From NCBI GenBank assembly GCA_001780165.1, contig MFFQ01000023.1:110905-174904 (forward strand): 64,000 bases of DNA, read 5' to 3'. The notes under the pieces are model-generated. The model was not told the DNA's origin. It saw only the letters and a program-made list of their open reading frames with translations, and did not search any database. The stretch comes from Candidatus Eisenbacteria bacterium RBG_16_71_46. GTDB taxonomy: Bacteria; Eisenbacteria; RBG-16-71-46. Positions 1 through 8,433 of this stretch are shown here, piece by piece (position 1 is the stretch's first letter; every line of letters starts with the position of its first letter). Position numbers and translations under genes: made by a program.

Positions 1-62
1 GCGCCGCGGCCGTGAGAGCATTATTGTCCTTGCCTATCCCCCACCCACGCTAGGACCACCTC

Positions 63-1106
63 ATGCAAGGCTATCTTCAGTCCTATCAGGGCCAAACGGC
101 TCTCGTGACCGGCGGCGCCGGCGCGATCGGATCCAACCTCGTGCGGCGTCTCGCCGAGCTCGGGGCACGGGTGCTGGTGCTCGACGATCTCTCCTCCGCC
201 GAGCGCTGGAACGTCCCCTCCCTGGCCAACGTGCTGTTCGTCGAAGGCGACGTCCTCGACGAGGTCAAGCTCAAGCGCGTGTGCTTCGAGCGGCCCCGGA
301 TCGTCTTTCACCTCGCGGCCTTCTTCGCCAACCAGAACTCGGTGGACCATCCCGAGCGCGACCTCATGGTGAACGGCATGGGCACGCTCCGCCTCATGGA
401 GTACTCGGTGCTCACCGGCGTGGATCGCTTCGTCTACGCGTCGTCGGGCTGCTCGATCTACGGCAGCGAGGCCCCGCTGCCGCTGCGCGAGGAGTTCATG
501 TCCATGCACCTGACGACGCCCTACCAGATCACCAAGATGCTGGGAGAGCTCTACGGGAATTTCTTCCACCACCACTACGGACTCAAGGTGGTGAAGACCC
601 GCTTCTTCAATTCCTACGGCCCGGGAGAGGTCCCCGGCCAGTACCGCAACGTCATTCCCAACTTCATCTACTGGGCGATGAAGGGGCAACCGCTGCCGAT
701 CACCGGTTCCGGGGAGGAGACGCGCGATTTCACGTTCGTCGGCGACATCGTGGACGGCCTGTTGCGGTCGGGGCACGCCGAAGCCGCCGTGGGAGAAGAG
801 TTCAACCTCGCCTCCGAGCGCGAAACCCGCATCATCGACCTCGCCCGCATGGTGAACGAGGCGGTCGGCAGCACGGCGGGTATCCACCACGTCGAGCGGC
901 GCAAGTGGGACACCAAGCGCCGGCTGCTCGCCTCGGTCGACAAGGCCCGCCGCCTGGTCGGCTACGAGCCGAGGACCCCCTTCGACGAGGGCCTCGCGGC
1001 GACCGTCGCCTGGTTCCGCGAGAACTGGAACGCGATCGAGGCCGGCGCGCGCTTCGGCCCCGGCGCCTCGTCCGCGGTGCGTGAAATGGCGTCCACGCCG
1101 CGCTAG
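63..1106 (+). CDS. NAD-dependent sugar epimerase/dehydratase (extended SDR)
   Basis: A 347-aa extended short-chain dehydrogenase of the UDP-glucose 4-epimerase / dTDP-glucose 4,6-dehydratase type, expected to act on a nucleotide sugar in the cytoplasm. Seen: NAD-binding GGAGAIG at residues 17-23, a serine pair at about 127-128 (YASSG) and the catalytic Y154-x3-K158 (YQITK). An FNSYGPGE stretch typical of these enzymes follows. The ATG is preceded by AGGA at a 7-base spacing. It opens the plus-strand glycan block; a flippase begins 54 bases downstream. Length is normal for the family. The exact sugar substrate cannot be read from sequence. Confidence 0.9.
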   Translation: MQGYLQSYQGQTALVTGGAGAIGSNLVRRLAELGARVLVLDDLSSAERWNVPSLANVLFVEGDVLDEVKLKRVCFERPRIVFHLAAFFANQNSVDHPERDLMVNGMGTLRLMEYSVLTGVDRFVYASSGCSIYGSEAPLPLREEFMSMHLTTPYQITKMLGELYGNFFHHHYGLKVVKTRFFNSYGPGEVPGQYRNVIPNFIYWAMKGQPLPITGSGEETRDFTFVGDIVDGLLRSGHAEAAVGEEFNLASERETRIIDLARMVNEAVGSTAGIHHVERRKWDTKRRLLASVDKARRLVGYEPRTPFDEGLAATVAWFRENWNAIEAGARFGPGASSAVREMASTPR

Positions 1107-1160
1107 GCGGCGGGACCGGCCCCCGGGTCGGCAGCCAGGCCGAGTCCACGACCTCTTCCG

Positions 1161-2696
1161 ATGCCCCCACCGGAGACGAAGGACGACCATCACCAGGGCC
1201 GCGAGGTTCACCTCCAGCTCTGGCGCGACATCATCAAGTATTTCCCCTCGGTGATCCTGCCGCGGATGACGGGCATCCTCACGGTTCCGATCATCACCCG
1301 GCTGTTTCCACCCGAGGTCTTCGGCACCTACGCCCTGGTCATGGCGAACGTCGCGGTGCTCAATTCCGCCGCGCTCACCGGCATCGGCTCGTCCCTGCTA
1401 CGCTTCCTGCCCGAGCGTGCCGGCGATCCCGAGGGCGAGGGCGATCTGCTCTCCACCCTCATCACGATCTCGCTCGGCATCTGCGTGATGATCTCGGTCG
1501 GCGGCCTCGTGGTCCTCCACATCTTCTCGGAGCCCATCGGCCGGCGGTTCGAGGTGCTGATGGCGGTGGGCTTCGTGCTGTTCACGACGAACGGACTGTT
1601 CGGCCTCGTCTCCCTGGTCCTGCGCAGCGCCGGAAAGGCCGGCATCTTCTCCACGATCCAGCTGGTGAGCGGCTACGGTGGACTCGCCCTGGGCCTGCTG
1701 CTGGTGCTGGTGTTCAAATTCGGCATCGAGGGCCTGCTCATCGGCAACGTCTTCACCGGCATCGTGGGCATCGGTCTGGCGTGGCCGGCGGCCATGGCCG
1801 GCAGGCGCGTCGTGCCCGGGCGACTCTCCCGCGCCGTGCTCCGTCAGATCATGGGCTTCGCCTTCTACATCTCGCTCGGGAACGCGGCCTACTGGCTGCT
1901 GAGCTTCTCCGACCGCTGGCTGTTGCGGCTGATGCGGGGCGCCGAGGAGGTCGGACTCTACGCGGCCAGCTACGACCTCACCGGCAAGACCACCCAGTTG
2001 TTCGTCGTCGCCTTCGGACTCGCCCTCGCGCCGCTCTCGATCGCCACCTGGGAGGGCAGCGGGCGCAGGATCACCGAGCACCTGCTCGCGGCCTCCACCC
2101 GCACCTACATCCTCGTGATGCTTCCGGCGACCGTCGGTCTCAGCCTTCTCGCGCGGCCGCTGATCTCCGTGCTCGCCACCCCCACATACGTCCGTGGCGC
2201 CGCCATCGTGCCGTTCATCGCCTTCGCCATGTTGCTGTTCGGACTGCTCGACATCGTCGGCCGCGGCCTCACCCTCAGCAAACGCCCGGACATCGAAGCC
2301 CGGAACTTCCTGCTGGCGGGACTGGTGAACGTGGCGCTCAACCTGCTGCTGATCCCCCGTTTCGGTATCATGGCGGCGGCGTTTTCCACGCTCTGCGGCT
2401 ACATCGCGCTGCTGGCCCTCCACGTCCGGTCCGTGCGCCAGTTCGTCACCTGGCGATTCCCCTGGACGAGCCTCGCGCGCGTGGTCGTCGCGTGCGGGCT
2501 CATGGCGGTCGTGGTGGTAGGGCTGCCCTCGATCCTGCCGCCGATCCGAAATTTGCCGCGGCTGCTGCTGCTGTCCTTCACGGGAGCGGTGGTCTACGCG
2601 GCGGCGATCGTCGCCCTCGGCGAGGTCTCGTTCTCGCAGCTCCGGAGCCTGTTCGCCCGAGAACCGCGCCCCACCGACGGGGGCACCGCCGGATGA
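1161..2696 (+). CDS. Polysaccharide flippase (Wzx/MATE-like), first of three
   Basis: A 511-aa polytopic membrane protein of the oligosaccharide flippase family. It would move lipid-linked glycan units across the inner membrane. About 12-14 hydrophobic segments are visible, starting near residue 30, with the usual N-terminal lead of a long polar stretch and then a segment ending RLFPPEVFGTYAL, where the FGTY element is typical of Wzx proteins. The start has no clear ribosome-binding site, but no better in-frame start exists nearby. Its stop overlaps the next gene start by 4 bases (ATGA), suggesting translational coupling to the glycosyltransferase that follows. Confidence 0.88.
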   Translation: MPPPETKDDHHQGREVHLQLWRDIIKYFPSVILPRMTGILTVPIITRLFPPEVFGTYALVMANVAVLNSAALTGIGSSLLRFLPERAGDPEGEGDLLSTLITISLGICVMISVGGLVVLHIFSEPIGRRFEVLMAVGFVLFTTNGLFGLVSLVLRSAGKAGIFSTIQLVSGYGGLALGLLLVLVFKFGIEGLLIGNVFTGIVGIGLAWPAAMAGRRVVPGRLSRAVLRQIMGFAFYISLGNAAYWLLSFSDRWLLRLMRGAEEVGLYAASYDLTGKTTQLFVVAFGLALAPLSIATWEGSGRRITEHLLAASTRTYILVMLPATVGLSLLARPLISVLATPTYVRGAAIVPFIAFAMLLFGLLDIVGRGLTLSKRPDIEARNFLLAGLVNVALNLLLIPRFGIMAAAFSTLCGYIALLALHVRSVRQFVTWRFPWTSLARVVVACGLMAVVVVGLPSILPPIRNLPRLLLLSFTGAVVYAAAIVALGEVSFSQLRSLFAREPRPTDGGTAG

Positions 2697-4036
2697 GCGC
2701 GCCGCCCGACCCCCGGCCACCCCGTGCGACGGCCTCCCGGATGCTGCTGGTCGCGCGCGGGTTTCCACCCTACGCCGACCCCACCTCCTACCGCTGGCTG
2801 CGCTTCGTCCGCGCCCTGGTGAGGCACGGCTGGCAGGTGGACGTGCTCACCGTGCGGGCCGAGCCGCTCGCGGAGCAGTACGACGAGCGCCTGACGGCGC
2901 AGATCCCGGCGGAAGTCGGCGTCCACCGCGTCTATCCGGGCTTCTACCAGAAGCGGGTGGTGCGCGCGCGCCGCGAGAAGATCCAGACGCAACGTGCCGG
3001 CTCCGGCGGCACCGCGGGCGCGGCCCGACGGCCCCGCGAGCTGCCCCTGCGCGGGGTGCTCCGGCGGATGGACGAGGCGCTCGAGCGGTTCAAGATCCCC
3101 GACCCCTCCTTCGAGTGGATCCCCTGGGGGATCCGGCGCGGCGTCGCGCTCCACCGCGCGTGCCCCTACGATCTGCTGGTCTCCTCGGCAGCGCCGTTCT
3201 CCTCCCACGTGGTCGCGCATGCCATCGCGCGAAAGAGCCACCTGCGCTGGGTGGCGGACTTCAGCGACCCTTACCTCCTGGACCCCTTCGTCCAGCGCTC
3301 GGCCTGGCGCCGGGCGCTGGACGGCCGCATGGAGGGCTCATGGATGGCGACCCTGGACGGGATCATCGTGCCGGTGCAGGAGATGGCGGATCTCTACCGC
3401 GCCCACTACCCTGGCCTGCAGGGGGAGCGCATCCATCTCGTGCCCTACGGTTACGCTGACGAGCTGTATGCGACGGTCGCCCCGCGCGTGCTGCCGGGAT
3501 TCAGCATCGTCCACACCGGCGTCTTCTACCCCGGGATGCGCGACCCCACGCCCTTCCTGCAGGCCGTCGCCCGGGTCCGGGACGTGCCGCTCCGCGTGGT
3601 CCATGCCGGCGGCCTCACCGACGCCTTCCGGCGGCTGATCGAGGATCTGGGGATCGTCGCGAGGTTCGATGACCGTGGGTTCCTGTCCAAGGCCGAGGTC
3701 GCGTCGCTGCAGCTCGGCGGCTCGTGCCTGCTGCTCATCGGCAACAAGGGCGGGGTCCAGCTGCCGGGCAAGCTGCTCGATTACTTCGGGGCGCGGCGGC
3801 CGATCCTCGCGTTGCGCAACGACGCGCACGACATCGCCGCGAATCTCGTGGCCGCTACCGGCAGCGGCGAGGTCGTGGAGAACGAGCCCGGGGCGATCGC
3901 CTCGGCGATCCGGCGGTTGCACGGCTGGTGGTCGGAGGGAACGCTCGACCGGCGCTTCAACCTCGGCGCGGGCGGCGAGTTCGCCTGGGCGCGGCAGGAG
4001 GAGAAGCTGGTGGAGGCGCTCGCGCGGCATGTCTGA
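2693..4036 (+). CDS. Glycosyltransferase (GT-B fold, GT4-like)
   Basis: A 447-aa putative glycosyltransferase. The N-terminal half has the Rossmann-like opening MLLVARGFPPYADPTSYRW, with the glycine-rich FPP segment common in GT4 enzymes. The C-terminal half has FSIVHTGVFYPG and a LPGKLLDYFGARRPILAL region, corresponding to the donor-binding domain. It likely adds one sugar to the lipid-linked repeat unit at the cytoplasmic membrane face. It starts inside the stop of the upstream flippase (ATGA) and overlaps the next gene by 8 bases. Donor and acceptor are not predictable. Confidence 0.85.
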   Translation: MSAPPDPRPPRATASRMLLVARGFPPYADPTSYRWLRFVRALVRHGWQVDVLTVRAEPLAEQYDERLTAQIPAEVGVHRVYPGFYQKRVVRARREKIQTQRAGSGGTAGAARRPRELPLRGVLRRMDEALERFKIPDPSFEWIPWGIRRGVALHRACPYDLLVSSAAPFSSHVVAHAIARKSHLRWVADFSDPYLLDPFVQRSAWRRALDGRMEGSWMATLDGIIVPVQEMADLYRAHYPGLQGERIHLVPYGYADELYATVAPRVLPGFSIVHTGVFYPGMRDPTPFLQAVARVRDVPLRVVHAGGLTDAFRRLIEDLGIVARFDDRGFLSKAEVASLQLGGSCLLLIGNKGGVQLPGKLLDYFGARRPILALRNDAHDIAANLVAATGSGEVVENEPGAIASAIRRLHGWWSEGTLDRRFNLGAGGEFAWARQEEKLVEALARHV

Positions 4037-4436
4037 TCGGAGGCTGGACGAGGCCGCGCTGCTGGCGCGATACCTCGTCGGCGAGACCCCGCGGCCGCAG
4101 GAGGCGGAGCGCTACCGTGAAGCGGTGCGCCTGCGCGGGGTCGAGCTCGCGCGCGCGCGCGACCGCCGGCTGTGGGACCTCATGATGCGCCGGCCGGCGA
4201 TGATCGGCGTGGTCGACGCGGGGTTGGCACTCACCGACCCGCATTCCCCGGTGCGGCACCGCATCTACCTCATGCTCGCGATCCTCGAGGCCTCCCCGGC
4301 CCACTGCCGGCACTTCCTTCCGGCCCCCTATCCCCGGGTCCACCTCGCGGGGGTCGCGTGGCGCGGCGTGCTCGCGGCGCTGAGGGCGCTGGCAGGGATC
4401 GCCCTGGTGCGCTCCTACGGAGTGCTGTGGCGATGA
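4029..4436 (+). CDS. Small protein of unknown function in glycan operon
   Basis: A 135-aa protein that I do not recognise. It is arginine-rich in the first half (EAERYREAVRLRGVELARAR), followed by a hydrophobic helix-like segment around residues 58-85 and another hydrophobic tail around 105-130. The start is chosen because the ATG overlaps the upstream glycosyltransferase by 8 bases, and its own stop overlaps the next gene by 4 (ATGA). This tight packing supports a real translated gene. It lies directly before a GMC-type flavoprotein. In fungal and bacterial GMC enzymes a small partner subunit is sometimes encoded beside the flavoprotein, so a partner role is possible but unproven. Confidence 0.65.
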   Translation: MSDRRLDEAALLARYLVGETPRPQEAERYREAVRLRGVELARARDRRLWDLMMRRPAMIGVVDAGLALTDPHSPVRHRIYLMLAILEASPAHCRHFLPAPYPRVHLAGVAWRGVLAALRALAGIALVRSYGVLWR

Positions 4437-6043
4437 TCCACGACCTGGTGGTCGTCGGCTCGGGGATGTCGGGAGCGCACGCGGCCCAAACCCTGCTCGA
4501 AGGCGGGCGCCGCGTCACCATGCTCGACGTGGGCTTTCGTGACACGCGCGTCGCGGACCTCGTCCCGCACGGGGACTTCCTCTCGGTGCGCGAGACCGAC
4601 GAGTCGCAGCACCGCTACTTTCTCGGCGACGCCTTCGAGGGCATCCCGTGGGGGGAGGCGGGCCACAGCCTGACGCCGCCGCGGCGCTACATCGCGCACG
4701 AGGTCGAGCGCTGGATTCCGCTCCGTTCCGAGCACTTCCAGCCGCTCGAGAGCCTGTGCTACGGGGGGCTCGGCAGCGGTTGGGGCGCCGGCTGCGCCGT
4801 CTACCCGCCGATCGAGCTCGAGGCGATGGGGCTCGATGCGGGGGCGCTCGGGGCGGCCTACCAGGTCATCGCGCGGCGCATCGGGGTCGCGGCCCAGCGG
4901 GACGATGCCACACCCTATTGCTCCGAGGGACTCGACGAGGTCCAGGAGCCGCTGCGGATGGACCGCAGCATCCGCATGCTCTACGAGGCCTACACTCGGC
5001 GGCGGCACGCGTTCCACGCGCGGGGCGTGTTCATGGGCAAGGACCCCATGGCGGTGCTCACCCGCCCACTCGGCGATCGCGGGGGCACGCGCTACACCGA
5101 CATGGAGTTCTGGTCCGACCCCGATCGCGCCGTCTATCGGACCTGGATGACGCTCGACGCCCTACGCCGGCGGGAAGACTTCCACTACGTGCCCCGGCGG
5201 CTGGTGCTGCGCTTCGAGGAGATGTCCGATCGGGTGCGGGTGCTCACCCGCCGCACCGACACGCTCGACGACGAGAGCTTCGACTGCCGCACCCTCGTCC
5301 TGGCGGCCGGCACGCTCGGCACCGCACGCATCGTCCTGCGCTCGTTGCCCGGACCGCGCCGGCTGCCGCTGCTCACGAACGCCTACGCGATCGCCGCGTG
5401 CCTGAACCCGCGCATGCTCGGGGCGACGCTCGAGCGCGAACGCACCAGCCTGGGGCAGCTCGAAATGTTCGTGGACCCCGACCGCAACCGGCTCGGCGCC
5501 CGGATGATCTCCCTCTACACCTACCGCTCGCTCCTACTGTTCAAGCTGCTCAAGGAGGTGCCCCTCGCGCTCGCCGACGCGCTGCCCCTGATGCGCGCGA
5601 TGTCGCCCGCGATCGTACTCGCCACGATCAACCATCCCGATCATCCCGACCCGGGCAAGTACGTCGAGCGCGTGGCGGACCCGGAATCGCCGACCGGTGA
5701 CGCCCTGCGCGCGGTCTACGCGCTGACGGAGCTCGAGCGCCGCCGGAACGCGCGCTGCGAGCGCACCGTGCTCGGCGCCCTGCGGCGGCTCGGTTGCATT
5801 CCGCTCAAGCTCCAGCACCTGCCGCCCGGGGCGACCGTCCACTACGGCGGCACGCTCCCCTTCCGCGAGGATGAGGCGCCCCTGTCCCTGAGCCGCGAAG
5901 GGCGGCTGGCCGGAACCCGGAGCGTCTTGGTCGCCGACGGCTCCGGATTCCGCTACCTTCCGGCCAACGGCCCCTCCTTCACCCTCATGGCCAACGCGCA
6001 TCTGGTCGCCAGGGGCTTGCTGGAACGCGGAGCATCCGCATGA
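4433..6043 (+). CDS. GMC-family FAD-dependent oxidoreductase
   Basis: A 536-aa flavoprotein of the glucose-methanol-choline oxidoreductase family. Such enzymes oxidise alcohol groups of sugars or small alcohols using FAD. Seen: the N-terminal dinucleotide motif VVGSGMSG, ending in an acidic residue after the second strand (TMLDVG); an internal CYGGLGSGWGAG loop typical of the FAD clamp; and a C-terminal GMC signature with a candidate catalytic histidine in VHYGGTLPF and the closing VADGSGFRYLPANGPSFTL. It starts in the stop of the small orphan and ends in the start of an SDR gene, so all three are probably coupled. A role in oxidising a glycan sugar is inference from context. Confidence 0.88.
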   Translation: MIHDLVVVGSGMSGAHAAQTLLEGGRRVTMLDVGFRDTRVADLVPHGDFLSVRETDESQHRYFLGDAFEGIPWGEAGHSLTPPRRYIAHEVERWIPLRSEHFQPLESLCYGGLGSGWGAGCAVYPPIELEAMGLDAGALGAAYQVIARRIGVAAQRDDATPYCSEGLDEVQEPLRMDRSIRMLYEAYTRRRHAFHARGVFMGKDPMAVLTRPLGDRGGTRYTDMEFWSDPDRAVYRTWMTLDALRRREDFHYVPRRLVLRFEEMSDRVRVLTRRTDTLDDESFDCRTLVLAAGTLGTARIVLRSLPGPRRLPLLTNAYAIAACLNPRMLGATLERERTSLGQLEMFVDPDRNRLGARMISLYTYRSLLLFKLLKEVPLALADALPLMRAMSPAIVLATINHPDHPDPGKYVERVADPESPTGDALRAVYALTELERRRNARCERTVLGALRRLGCIPLKLQHLPPGATVHYGGTLPFREDEAPLSLSREGRLAGTRSVLVADGSGFRYLPANGPSFTLMANAHLVARGLLERGASA

Positions 6044-6921
6044 GCGGTGCCGGGCCCAGCATCGGCATCACCGGGGCGCGCGGATTCATCGGCGGGCACC
6101 TGGTGGAGCATTTCGCGGACGCCCGCTGGGCGGTGCGCGCGTTCCAGCGCGACCCGGCGGGCCCGCCGCGGGAGAACGTGACGCGCCGCGCCTTCCGCAT
6201 GCCGGAGGGCGTGAACGCCGACGACTTCGCGGGCCTCGACTGGGTGATCCATGCCGCCGTGCAGGACCACGGCCCGGTCTGCCGCGACGCCGACCGCGTG
6301 AATCTCGAGGGCACGCGCCGGGTGCTCGCCGCATGCCGGCGCCACGGCGTGCGGTTGATCTTCCTCTCGACGCTCTCGGCGCACGACCGCGCGGAGTCAC
6401 ACTACGGCCGCAGCAAGCTCGAGATCGAGGCGATCCTGCGCCGCACCGCCGCCTGCGTGCTGCGTTTGGGACTGGTGCTGGGGCGCAGCGGCGGGCTGTT
6501 CGGCGGCATGGTCGAGACCATTCGCCACGCGCGCGTCATTCCGCTGCCGGACGGCGGCCGCCAGCCGATCCAGACCCTCGCCCTCGACGACCTGGTGCGC
6601 GTCATCGAGCGCGTCATGGAGCAGAATCTCGCGGGGAGCTTCGAGATCGCCACGCCGCGCGTCTACCGCATGCGCGATCTCTACCGGACCGTGATGGCCT
6701 GCCTCGGCGTCCGCCGGCTGCTGGTGCCGGTGCCGCTCGGTCTCGTGGGGCTCGGCGTCGGCGCGCTCGAGGCGCTGCACGTGCCGTTCCCGATCACGAG
6801 CGAGAACGTCCGCGGCCTGCGGCAGCTCCGCGCGTTCGACACCCTGCGCGACCTGGCCACCCTCGGGCTCGAGCTCGAGGAGATGGAGCCCGCGGTGCGG
6901 CGGCTGCTGTCCGGGGCATGA
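6040..6921 (+). CDS. NAD-dependent epimerase/dehydratase (extended SDR)
   Basis: A 293-aa SDR protein. Seen: GITGARGFIG cofactor motif at residues 8-17, a serine/threonine region LSTLSAHDR and the catalytic YGRSK (YxxxK). The C-terminal half is short and resembles epimerases acting on nucleotide-linked or lipid-linked sugars. It follows the GMC flavoprotein with a 4-base ATGA overlap. An oxidase and a reductase/epimerase side by side recall two-step epimerisations (oxidation, then stereospecific reduction), but that pairing is inference. The gene is followed by a 94-base gap containing a 13-bp palindrome. Confidence 0.87.
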   Translation: MSGAGPSIGITGARGFIGGHLVEHFADARWAVRAFQRDPAGPPRENVTRRAFRMPEGVNADDFAGLDWVIHAAVQDHGPVCRDADRVNLEGTRRVLAACRRHGVRLIFLSTLSAHDRAESHYGRSKLEIEAILRRTAACVLRLGLVLGRSGGLFGGMVETIRHARVIPLPDGGRQPIQTLALDDLVRVIERVMEQNLAGSFEIATPRVYRMRDLYRTVMACLGVRRLLVPVPLGLVGLGVGALEALHVPFPITSENVRGLRQLRAFDTLRDLATLGLELEEMEPAVRRLLSGA

Positions 6922-6966
6922 GCGCCCGCGCGGCGGTCGTCGGCCGGGGGGGCTTTTGGCTATCCT

Positions 6967-6979
6967 ATTGTGCCACAAT
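6967..6979. promoter_or_regulatory. 13-bp palindrome upstream of glycosyltransferase gene
   Basis: ATTGTG-C-CACAAT is a perfect 6-bp inverted repeat around one base. It lies in the only longer gap of the plus-strand block and in a locally A/T-richer patch. The symmetry suits a dimeric repressor or activator. No convincing promoter hexamers flank it. Confidence 0.3.
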
Positions 6980-7015
6980 TCGTTTCGACATTTTCCTGGC
7001 GTCGTGGAGCCGCCC

Positions 7016-8104
7016 GTGACCCCCTTGCGCGTGCGCTTCGGGACGATCCACCCGGGCATGCCCGGCGGGATCTACGTCACGGAGAAGCCCTTCGAGGACG
7101 CCCTCGCCGCCGGCGGGGAGGTCGAGGTCCGCTCCATTCCCTTCGGCCGCCGCTTCCCCGACGAGTCGCGCGCCGGGAGGATCGCGCGGCGCGCGGCCGA
7201 TCTCGCCGGCTTCGTCCTCACGTTGCTGCGCGAACGGCCCGATCTCGTGCACCTCAACAGCGCCTTCGACCGCCGCGCGCTGGTGCGCGACGTCGGCTAC
7301 GCCACGCTTGCGCGCCTCCTCGGGCAACGCGTGTTCTTCAAGTTCCACGGGTCCGATCCCACCGTGCTCGAGAGCGGCTCGCGTTTCTGGCGCTGGATGG
7401 CGGCGGCCACGATCCGAGGCGCAGCCGCGATCGGCGTGCTCTCGACCGAGGAGCGGGACTGGTTCGTCGCGCACGGATTCCCCGCCGGCAAGTTCCACGT
7501 CGTGAAGAACGCGGTGGATTGGCGGCGGTTCGACGGCGCCGAGCGCCGTGCGCCCTCTCCGCCGCGGCTGCTGTTCATCGCGCGGATGGTGCCGACCAAG
7601 GGACTGCTCGACGTGCTGCGCGCGCTCGCGCTGCTGCGCGGCGCCGGGCGCGACGTCACGCTGCTGTGCGTGGGGGACGGCCCGGAGCGGCCCGCGGCGG
7701 AGGCCTTGACCCGCGAGCTGGGCCTCGGGGGGGCGGTTGTCTTCACCGGCTTCCTGCCGGAAGCGGAGACCCGCCGCCACTACCTCGAGGCCTCGGCGCT
7801 GGTGTTCCCCACCCGGCGCGAGGGGTTCTCGATGACCATCTTCCAGTCGCTGGCGGCGGGGCTGCCGGTGATCACCACCCGCCTGCGCGCCGCCGCCGAC
7901 CACCTCCGGGAGCCCGATCACTGCCTGTGGGTGGAGCCCGCGCGTCCGGACCGGCTGGCCGAGCGCGTGGCGTGGCTGCTCGATCACCCCGAGGTGGCCG
8001 AGGCGATGTCGCACAACGGGCGCGCGCTGGCGCGCGGGTTCGGAGTGGAGACCGTGGCCGCGGAGTACCTGGCGCTCTACCGCCGCCTGTGCGGCTCCGC
8101 CTAG
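7016..8104 (+). CDS. Glycosyltransferase family 4
   Basis: A 362-aa GT4-type glycosyltransferase that would transfer a sugar from an activated donor to a lipid-linked glycan. Seen: N-terminal acceptor domain with PGMPGGIYVTEKPFEDAL and FFKFHGSD; C-terminal donor domain with LLFIARMVPTKGL, a CVGDGPE segment and FPTRREGFSMTIFQSLAAG. The family E-x7-E motif is present as E-x7-Q (EGFSMTIFQ), a conservative change. GTG at 7016 is chosen because GGAG lies 6 bases upstream; an in-frame TTG at 6956 would add 20 residues but has no ribosome site. This is the last gene of the plus-strand block. Confidence 0.88.
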   Translation: MTPLRVRFGTIHPGMPGGIYVTEKPFEDALAAGGEVEVRSIPFGRRFPDESRAGRIARRAADLAGFVLTLLRERPDLVHLNSAFDRRALVRDVGYATLARLLGQRVFFKFHGSDPTVLESGSRFWRWMAAATIRGAAAIGVLSTEERDWFVAHGFPAGKFHVVKNAVDWRRFDGAERRAPSPPRLLFIARMVPTKGLLDVLRALALLRGAGRDVTLLCVGDGPERPAAEALTRELGLGGAVVFTGFLPEAETRRHYLEASALVFPTRREGFSMTIFQSLAAGLPVITTRLRAAADHLREPDHCLWVEPARPDRLAERVAWLLDHPEVAEAMSHNGRALARGFGVETVAAEYLALYRRLCGSA

Positions 8105-8109
8105 GGCTA

Positions 8110-8430
8110 GGCTCCGCTCGCAAGCGCCCGCGGGCACGGCGTCGCGGGCCGCTCGGCATCGGGCTCTGTGCCCGGCGGGCCTCCGCAAGCGGGGACCTGC
8201 GCGCGGGCCGCTCGGCCTCGCTGCGCTCTGAGGGGCGCCCTGCCGTAGCGGGCTTCGATGGCATCCGGTGCAAGTCCTCGACGCGCCCGCCATCCTGGCT
8301 CCAGCGCGTCTGCGGAGCCCGCGCTCCGGTCCCCGCCCGCTGCGGCCCGCTGGCAGGCGTAGTGCCCGGGCACGTCGGAGCGAGGAGCCGGCCGCGCGAC
8401 TTGAGCCCGCGGGCGCTTGCGAACGGAGCC
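8110..8430. repeat. Palindromic intergenic repeat, copy 1 (long form)
   Basis: The 329-base gap between two convergent genes holds no credible gene. It is bounded by 26-nt inverted arms (8110-8135 and 8405-8430) that match at 25 of 26 positions when one is reverse-complemented. Arm core: GCAAGCGCCCGCGGGC. Next to the right arm, 8363-8397 matches 28457-28491 at 33 of 35 positions, including CACGTCGGAGCGAGGAGCCG. GGCGTCGCG beside the left arm is also shared. It may form a long hairpin at the 3' ends of both transcripts. Confidence 0.75.
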
Positions 8431-8433
8431 CGC

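Noticed and set aside
8252-8300. A short stretch resembling a tRNA T-arm (GGTGCAAGTCC).
   Set aside because: No acceptor stem or anticodon arm could be paired around it; it lies inside the repeat element.
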